A stretch of DNA of 64,000 bases, from the NCBI GenBank assembly GCA_963713505.1, contig CAVQMC010000020.1, forward strand, positions 62,001-126,000. The letters run 5' to 3'. The translations under genes and the position numbers were made by a program. The notes below the pieces were generated by a model. The model saw only the letters and a program-made list of their open reading frames with translations, was not told the origin of the DNA and made no database searches. The stretch is from CAVQMC01 sp963713505 (GTDB lineage: Bacteria; Bacteroidota; Ignavibacteria; Ignavibacteriales; Ignavibacteriaceae). The number at the start of each line of letters is the position of its first letter. Position 1 is the first letter of the stretch. Of the stretch, positions 59,011 through 64,000 are shown piece after piece.

Positions 59011-59439
59011 ATGAAATCTGTAAATCCTTATTTAAATTTTCCCGGAAACGCAGAAGAAGCTTTCAATTTTTATAAAAATATATTCGGCGGCGAATTCATC
59101 GGTGGAATCAATCGCTACAAAGATACTCCCGGTACTGAAAAATTGAGCGAAAGTGATCGTGAAAAAGTTATGCATGTTAGTTTGCCTCTCGGAAAAAACA
59201 ATATTCTAATGGCAACAGATGCAATGGAATCTATGGGATTTAAATTAACTTATGGAAACAACTTTTATTTATCAATAGAGGCAGAAAGTAAAGAGGAGGC
59301 CGGCAAACTTTTTAAAGATCTTTCCGAAGGCGGAAAAGTAGAAATGCCGATTAAGGATGAATTTTGGGGAGCTTATTTTGGAATGCTCCAAGATAAATTC
59401 GGTATAAAATGGATGATAAGCTTTACTTATCCTAAATAG
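59011..59439 (+). CDS. PhnB-like VOC protein
   Basis: 142 residues, opening VNPYLNFPGNAEEAFNFYKN and continuing MHVSLPLGKNNILMATDAME and WGAYFGMLQDKFGIKWMISF. This 'PYLNF-GNAEEA' opening and the 'DKFGI-WMI' end are typical of PhnB/3-demethylubiquinone-methyltransferase-like VOC proteins. The enzymatic role is unknown. A strong AGGAG lies before the ATG. Confidence 0.87.
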   Translation: MKSVNPYLNFPGNAEEAFNFYKNIFGGEFIGGINRYKDTPGTEKLSESDREKVMHVSLPLGKNNILMATDAMESMGFKLTYGNNFYLSIEAESKEEAGKLFKDLSEGGKVEMPIKDEFWGAYFGMLQDKFGIKWMISFTYPK

Positions 59440-59493
59440 AATTAAATAAAAAATTGATTAAGTAATATTTATAATATTATAAAAGGAATTCTA

Positions 59494-60066
59494 ATGGGCA
59501 AAATTTCTGTTTTCATTAATGTATCGGTAGATGGCTTTTATGCCGGTCCGAGTGGAGAAATTGATTGGTTCAAATCCATAGAACAAGATAAAGAATGGGA
59601 AAAATATACTCATGATCAATCACGTTCCGGTAAAAGCACACTTTTATTTGGACGTACCACATATGATATGATGAAAAATTTTTGGTCTTCAAACCAAGCT
59701 TTACAAAATGACCCTGAAATGGCAAAAGTTGTTAATTTTAATTCTAAAATAGTTTTCTCAAAAAGTTTAAACAAAGTAGAAGAAAATGAAAATTGGAAAA
59801 ATATTTCAATAATAAATGAAATTAATCCGGAAGAAATATGGAAGTTAAAAAAGAAAGCAGACCTGGTAATTTTAGGAAGCGGAAGTATTGTTCAGCAATT
59901 TACAAATCTTAATTTATTGGATGAATATTCACTTGTTGTTGTTCCAATAGTTTTAGGAAACGGAAAATCTTTATTTAAAGACGTAAAACAAAAAACCCTT
60001 CAATTAATTGAATCCAGATCATTTAATAATGGAATTAATATACTCCGATATATTCCTAAAAAATGA
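59494..60066 (+). CDS. RibD C-terminal/dihydrofolate reductase-like protein
   Basis: 190 residues with the RibD-C fold: ISVFINVSVDGFYAGPSGEI, LLFGRTTYDMMKNFW, VVNFNSKIVFSKSLNKVEEN, KADLVILGSGSIVQQFTNLN and LLDEYSLVVVPIVLGNGKSL. This is the first of three paralogues in the cluster (also 61870 and 62982). Such proteins bind NADPH in RibD and DHFR, but these stand-alone forms have no assigned reaction. AAAAGGA precedes the ATG. Confidence 0.87.
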   Translation: MGKISVFINVSVDGFYAGPSGEIDWFKSIEQDKEWEKYTHDQSRSGKSTLLFGRTTYDMMKNFWSSNQALQNDPEMAKVVNFNSKIVFSKSLNKVEENENWKNISIINEINPEEIWKLKKKADLVILGSGSIVQQFTNLNLLDEYSLVVVPIVLGNGKSLFKDVKQKTLQLIESRSFNNGINILRYIPKK

Positions 60067-60106
60067 ATTTTAAATAATTTATTAATAACAAAAAAGTGAG
60101 TAAGAT

Positions 60107-61005
60107 ATGCAAAAGATAACGCCTTTTTTGTGGTTCGATAGCAATGCAGAAGATGCAGTAAATTTTTATTCTTCGGTGTTTAATGATTCAAAAATAAAAT
60201 CTGTTACACGTTATACTGAAGAAAGTGCAAAGGTTTCCGGGAGAACGAAAGATTCCGTAATGACTGTTGCTTTTGATCTTTTCGGACAGTCGTTTACAGC
60301 AATAAACGGCGGTCCTGTTTTTAAATTAAATCCATCAATTTCTTTTTTTTTAAACTGTAAAACTGATAGAGGAAGTAAATGAATTATGGAATAAACTTTC
60401 AAACAATGCAAAAGTTTTAATGCCATTAGATAAATATTCTTTCAGTGAAAAATACGGATGGCTGCAGGATAAATTCGGAGTATCATGGCAGATAATTATT
60501 TTTAATGGTGAAGCAGAACAAAAAATTATTCCTTCTTTGATGTTTACACAAAATGTTACTGGTAAAGCTGAAGAAGCTATTAATTTCTATTCAACATTAT
60601 TTACCAATGCGAACAGTTGGTAGTTTCTTTAGATTTGAAGAAGGACAGAAACCTGATGAAGATAGTTCAATTGCTTATGCAGATTTCACAATGGAAGGAC
60701 AGAAATTTGCTGCAATGGATGGAGGACATATGCATGATTTTACTTTCAATGAAGCTGTTTCATTTGTTGTTAATTGTGATACACAGAAAGAAATTGATAA
60801 TTATTGGAATAAACTTTCGGAAGGCGGTGATAAAAAAGCGCAGCAATGCGGATGGCTGAAAGATAAATTTGGAGTCTCATGGCAAATCGTTCCAAAAAAT
60901 TTGGGTGAATTATTAAACAGTAAAGAACCCGGAAAATCTCAAAGAGTTATGCAGAAATTACTTCAAATGAAAAAACTTGATATCGATACTTTGAAAAATG
61001 CATAA
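60107..61005 (+). CDS. Tandem PhnB-like VOC protein, two frame breaks
   Basis: About 299 residues with two PhnB-like units. Unit one: MQKITPFLWFDSNAEDAVNF to about 60350, then in another frame EEVNELWNKLSNNAKVLMPL and EKYGWLQDKFGVSWQIIIF. Unit two: SLMFTQNVTGKAEEAINFYS, then after a second break near 60618 FRFEEGQKPDEDSSIAYADF, GQKFAAMDGGHMHDFTFNEA and CGWLKDKFGVSWQIVPKNLG. Both units carry the WNKLS and DKFGVSWQI ends, so the gene is a true duplication/fusion. The tail KSQRVMQKLLQMKKLDIDTL is also usual for the family. Confidence 0.8.
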
Positions 61006-61016
61006 GGAGAATCAGA

Positions 61017-61379
61017 ATGAATCCAAAAGAAATTGCAGAAAATTTTTTATTTCTTGTTACTAAGGGAAATATCGATGAAGCTTATGAAAAGTTTGTACAT
61101 ATGAACGGCAAACATCATAATATTTATTTCCCGGCGGGATTTTCTTCTTTAAAAGATGCAATGAAAGAAAATCATAAACAGTTTCCAAATAAAAAATTCG
61201 AAATTAAAAATATAATTGCCGAAGAAAATATGGCTGCAGTTCATTCAAGTATAAGTTTTGGTGAAATGCAAATATCAGTTGTTCATATTTTCAAAATAGA
61301 AAATGGAAAAATTTTAGAAATGTGGGATATCGGTCAGGAAATCCCGCAAAAAATTCCAAATAAAGACGGAGCCTTTTAA
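61017..61379 (+). CDS. NTF2/SnoaL-like protein
   Basis: 120 residues: IAENFLFLVTKGNIDEAYEK, MKENHKQFPNKKFEIKNIIA, AVHSSISFGEMQISVVHIFK and IENGKILEMWDIGQEIPQ. This is the cone-shaped NTF2 fold with the usual 'F-I-x-x-G-K-I-x-E-x-W-D' end. Members bind or isomerise small molecules; the role here is unknown. AAGGAGA lies eight bases before the ATG. Confidence 0.85.
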   Translation: MNPKEIAENFLFLVTKGNIDEAYEKFVHMNGKHHNIYFPAGFSSLKDAMKENHKQFPNKKFEIKNIIAEENMAAVHSSISFGEMQISVVHIFKIENGKILEMWDIGQEIPQKIPNKDGAF

Positions 61380-61411
61380 AATATTAAACTAAAAATAGAA
61401 GGAAGATTGCA

Positions 61412-61828
61412 ATGAATAATTCTAAAATAACTGTTCAAGCGGATATTTCGTCAGATGTAAAAAAAATATGGGAATACTACACAAAACCTGAGCATATTAC
61501 AAAATGGAATTATGCTTCCGATGATTGGTATTGTCCGAGTGCAGAAAATGATTTTAGAGTCGGAGGAAAATCTAAAAGCAGGATGGAAGCAAAGGACGGC
61601 AGTGCAGGGTTCGACTTTGAAGCAATTTATGATGAAATAATTAATGGAAAGAAAATTGAATATACAATTCTGGACGGAAGACATGTAACAATTGATTTTG
61701 AAAATCATGGTAATAAAACAAAAGTTAACGTAACCTTTGACGCAGAAAGTGAAAACTCCATTGAAATGCAAAAAGCTGGCTGGCAGGCAATTTTAAATAA
61801 TTTTAAAAAGTATGTTGAAGCAAATTAA
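61412..61828 (+). CDS. SRPBCC (AHSA1-like) protein
   Basis: 138 residues: ITVQADISSDVKKIWEYYTK, PEHITKWNYASDDWYCPSAE, DFRVGGKSKSRMEAKDGSAG and ENSIEMQKAGWQAILNNFKK. The order and length match the activator of Hsp90 ATPase-like START/SRPBCC proteins of bacteria, which form a deep ligand pocket. Ligand unknown. GAAGGAAG precedes the ATG. Confidence 0.87.
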   Translation: MNNSKITVQADISSDVKKIWEYYTKPEHITKWNYASDDWYCPSAENDFRVGGKSKSRMEAKDGSAGFDFEAIYDEIINGKKIEYTILDGRHVTIDFENHGNKTKVNVTFDAESENSIEMQKAGWQAILNNFKKYVEAN

Positions 61829-61869
61829 CCTAAGAAATTTAATTCTTATAATATGAATAGGAGCATTTA

Positions 61870-62481
61870 GTGAGAAAAATAATTGTTCAAGAGTTTATTA
61901 CATTGGATGGAGTAATTCAGGCACCGGGCAGACCTGAGGAAGATAGATCGAGTGAATTTCAAGTATGGCGGCTGGACTGCACCTTATTTTCACGAAGCTG
62001 ACGAAGCAGCCGGTGAATTCATGCAAAAAAATTTGGAGATTTCTGATCTTCTTTTGGGCAAAAAAACATATGAGATCTTTGCTGCATATTGGCCCGAACA
62101 TGAAGATATGTGGCCGGGCATCAATGATGTGACAAAATATGTGGTTTCTAAAAATCAATTAGAACTAACATGGAAAAATTCAGAGCTAATTTCTGGAGAT
62201 CATATTGCACGCATTAAAGAAATAAAAGCCGGGAATGGGTCGATTTTAAAAGTAATAGGCAGTGGTAATTTAGCTCAGACATTGTTTAACATGACCTGGT
62301 TGATGAACTCTGGCTTATGATTTTTCCAATTACACTTGGTTCCGGTAAACGTTTGTTTGGTGAAGGAACAATACCTGCTGCTTTTAAATTAACAGACAGT
62401 TTGGTTACTTCAAATAGCGTGATTTTCGCTAATTATAAACGATCCGGAGAAGTCAAGACTGGTACTATTGCGATTAAGTAA
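61870..62481 (+). CDS. RibD-C/dihydrofolate reductase-like protein, two frame breaks
   Basis: About 203 residues. From GTG 61870: RKIIVQEFITLDGVIQAPGR, PEEDRS; then in another frame FKYGGWTAPYFHEADEAAGE, LEISDLLLGKKTYEIFAAYW and ILKVIGSGNLAQTLF; after a break near 62290 back in the first frame, HDLVDELWLMIFPITLGSGK, RLFGEGT and VIFANYKRSGEVKTGTIAIK. The second paralogue of this family in the cluster. The two breaks cancel, at about 61950 and 62290. Confidence 0.82.
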
Positions 62482-62529
62482 TTTAATTTGTTACTAGTTA
62501 ACCTAAATTAATATTGAAGGAGAAAAGCA

Positions 62530-62985
62530 ATGTCTAAAATGAATCCGGTTGTTCATTTTGAAATGCCGGCGGAAGACAGAAATCGCATGGCAGATTTTTA
62601 TACAAATGTTTTTGGCTGGAAAATACAGCAGCTTGGCCCAGAAATGGGAAATTACATGGTTGTTTCTACTTCGGAGACAGACGAGAAAACCATGCGTCCG
62701 AAAGAGTCGGGGATGATAAACGGGGGATTTTACCAAAAAACAGATGATCCTGTTTCCAATCATCCTTCTGTGGTTATCTCTGTTGAAAATATTCGCGAGT
62801 CTATGAAAAAAGTTGCAGATGCCGGCGGAAAAATATTAGGCGGAGATCCAAACAATCCTGGTGAGCCAGGTGATATTCCCGGTGTGGGACTCTATTGTTC
62901 TTTTATTGATACTGAAGGAAATCGTGTCAGTATGCTTCAGCCTGCAGAAAACATGTCAAGAATAATTATGAAAAATTTATTATGA
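62530..62985 (+). CDS. VOC family protein
   Basis: 151 residues: PVVHFEMPAEDRNRMADFYT, VFGWKIQQLGPEMGNYMVVS, NGGFYQKTDDPVSNHPSVVI, SVENIRESMKKVADAGGKIL and GLYCSFIDTEGNRVSMLQPA. Matches the CFP30-like/YdcJ group of VOC proteins. AAGGAGAAAAG before the ATG is a good binding site. The stop TGA overlaps the ATG of the next gene (ATGA). Confidence 0.87.
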   Translation: MSKMNPVVHFEMPAEDRNRMADFYTNVFGWKIQQLGPEMGNYMVVSTSETDEKTMRPKESGMINGGFYQKTDDPVSNHPSVVISVENIRESMKKVADAGGKILGGDPNNPGEPGDIPGVGLYCSFIDTEGNRVSMLQPAENMSRIIMKNLL

Positions 62986-63530
62986 GAAAAATAATTTTTG
63001 CAATAAATATAACAGTCGATGGTTTTGCCGATCATACTTCTGTTATAGCAGATGATGAACTGCACAAGTTTTTTGCGGATTATTTAGCCGATGTGGGTGT
63101 AGTTCTACTCGGACGAAAAACTTATGAAATGATGGCAAGTTACTGGCCACATGCAAGAGAAAATCCCGAAAGCACTAAAAGTGAAATTGAATTTGCAGAT
63201 AGATATAACAATATTAAAAAAGTTGTCTTTTCAAGAACTTTAAAAAGTGTAGGTTGGAATAATACTACATTGAATAAAAGAGATTTGTTCGATGAAGTAA
63301 AAAAGATGAAAGAGCAGAATGGTAAAAGTATTTCTGCAGGGAGTCTTAGCATTGCTTCTGCTCTGGCTGAAAAACAATTGATCAATGAATATTGGATTGT
63401 GGTGCATCCGGTTATTTTAGGAAAAGGAAAACAGTTATTTGAAGATTTCCATGAAAAAATAAAACTTAAATTATTAGATACAAAAACATTTCAATCCGGT
63501 GCGGTAGTATTACATTACAAAAAAACTTAA
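62982..63530 (+). CDS. RibD-C/dihydrofolate reductase-like protein
   Basis: 182 residues: KIIFAINITVDGFADHTSVI, VVLLGRKTYEMMASYWPHAR, NNIKKVVFSRTLKSVGWNNT, NGKSISAGSLSIASALAEKQ and INEYWIVVHPVILGKGKQLF. Third paralogue in the cluster and free of breaks. It is coupled by a four-base overlap to the VOC gene before it. Confidence 0.87.
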   Translation: MRKIIFAINITVDGFADHTSVIADDELHKFFADYLADVGVVLLGRKTYEMMASYWPHARENPESTKSEIEFADRYNNIKKVVFSRTLKSVGWNNTTLNKRDLFDEVKKMKEQNGKSISAGSLSIASALAEKQLINEYWIVVHPVILGKGKQLFEDFHEKIKLKLLDTKTFQSGAVVLHYKKT

Positions 63531-63541
63531 ACTATTTTATC

Positions 63542-63931
63542 ATGAAATCAAAAATTAAATCATTTGAAACTATTGACGAATATATTGAAAACTTTCCCGA
63601 TGATATTCAAAAATTATTACAAAGAATAAGAATGACAATTAAAAAAGCAGCACCAAAGGCCGAAGAAGTTATCAGTTATGGAATGCCCGCGTTTAAACAG
63701 AAAAGTGTTCTTGTTTACTTTGCAGCCTTTAAAGATCACATAGGCTTTTTCCCGACGGCAAAGCCAATAGAAGTTTTTAAAGAAAAATTGAAAAAATATA
63801 AAACTTCAAAAGGAACAATACAATTCCCGCTTAACAAAAATTTACCTTTGGATTTGATCACTGAGATAACAAAGTTTAGACTAAAGGAAGATTTGGAAAA
63901 TCAAAAAAAGAAAAATAAAATTAAAAAATAA
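63542..63931 (+). CDS. DUF1801 protein (iron-chaperone/YdhG-like)
   Basis: 129 residues: SFETIDEYIENFPDDIQKLL, RIRMTIKKAAPKAEEVISYG, MPAFKQKSVLVYFAAFKDHI, GFFPTAKPIEVFKEKLKKYK and GTIQFPLNKNLPLDLITEIT. This is the DUF1801/YdhG pattern (ISYGMPAFK, LVYFAAFK-HIGFFP, KGTIQFP). One branch is related to frataxin-like iron proteins, but no function is proven. The C-terminus is Lys-rich. Confidence 0.88.
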   Translation: MKSKIKSFETIDEYIENFPDDIQKLLQRIRMTIKKAAPKAEEVISYGMPAFKQKSVLVYFAAFKDHIGFFPTAKPIEVFKEKLKKYKTSKGTIQFPLNKNLPLDLITEITKFRLKEDLENQKKKNKIKK

Positions 63932-63937
63932 TTTTTT

Positions 63938-64000
63938 ATGACTTTATCAGATATTGCAAAAATAAGACTTCAAAATCAGCATCTAATTAATTCAAAACTT
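63938..64000 (+). CDS. Start of a winged-helix DNA-binding protein (AlkZ-like), cut by the window edge
   Basis: ATG 63938 begins MTLSDIAKIRLQNQHLINSK, open to the end. The opening 'IA-x-x-R-L-x-N-Q-x-L' resembles winged-helix DNA-binding proteins (HTH_42, including the AlkZ glycosylases). Only 21 residues are seen, so this is a weak assignment. It would fit with ada as a DNA alkylation repair theme. Confidence 0.45.
   Translation, partial: MTLSDIAKIRLQNQHLINSKL

Noticed and set aside
1..64000. CRISPR array or insertion sequence
   Set aside because: No regularly spaced repeats, no cas genes and no transposase with inverted ends were seen on either strand.

Overview
The window comes from a strongly AT-rich, Gram-negative bacterium. 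LpxH (lipid A synthesis), a TolC/RND efflux operon, lipoproteins, a short SRP RNA and several Bacteroidota-type families (DUF6090-like, PhnB/VOC and RibD-C-like small enzymes, a GAMEH-type M1 peptidase) point to the Bacteroidota/Ignavibacteria side of the FCB group. This is an inference from gene content; no taxonomic marker was compared.

Layout. 1-10 kb is a minus-strand citrate/tricarboxylate block: a citrate lyase CitD-CitE fusion cut by the window edge, then (in transcription order) isocitrate dehydrogenase-like, CstA, an HD-like protein, a fused LeuC/LeuD-type aconitase and an MmgE/PrpD protein. A damaged lipoprotein metallopeptidase lies between. 10-16.8 kb holds a large hybrid histidine kinase, an orphan DNA methyltransferase, the SRP RNA and a small operon with sixA. 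16.9-27.8 kb is housekeeping: NhaC-like antiporter, L,D-transpeptidase, uvrC, glgC, M1 peptidase, lpxH and a class A penicillin-binding protein. A tRNA-Leu(CAG) follows.

27.9-34.6 kb is the most interesting part: a genomic island of about 6.6 kb bounded by an exact 80-bp direct repeat of the 3' part of tRNA-Leu. It carries one compact minus-strand operon: DNA methyltransferase, a phosphoribosyltransferase-like protein with a modified PRPP-type loop, a large P-loop (ORC/CDC6-like) ATPase, a protein of unknown family and a dUTPase. The architecture suggests a mobile anti-phage/conflict system. No integrase is visible.

34.7-39 kb contains damaged hypothetical genes, small methyltransferases and a fungal-FCY1-type cytosine deaminase. 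39-44.7 kb is a complete RND efflux operon. 45-56 kb is a mixture of membrane proteins, a Tat-exported amidase, an MFS transporter and an MscS channel, with copies of a dispersed 'CTCTGTGG...GCGGTTCTC' repeat. 56-64 kb holds two stress/regulatory genes (GlxA-type regulator, Ada) facing a co-directional run of small VOC/PhnB, RibD-C, NTF2, SRPBCC and DUF1801 proteins.

A striking feature of the whole window is the number of single-base frame breaks (more than twenty), including in uvrC, the class A PBP and mscS. Protein similarity continues in another frame on each side of every break. Because core genes are hit and little other decay is visible, many may be sequence errors in a long-read assembly. 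At least one gene (35551-36177) is instead interrupted by an in-frame stop. Genes with frame breaks are annotated over their full reconstructed span, with the break described.
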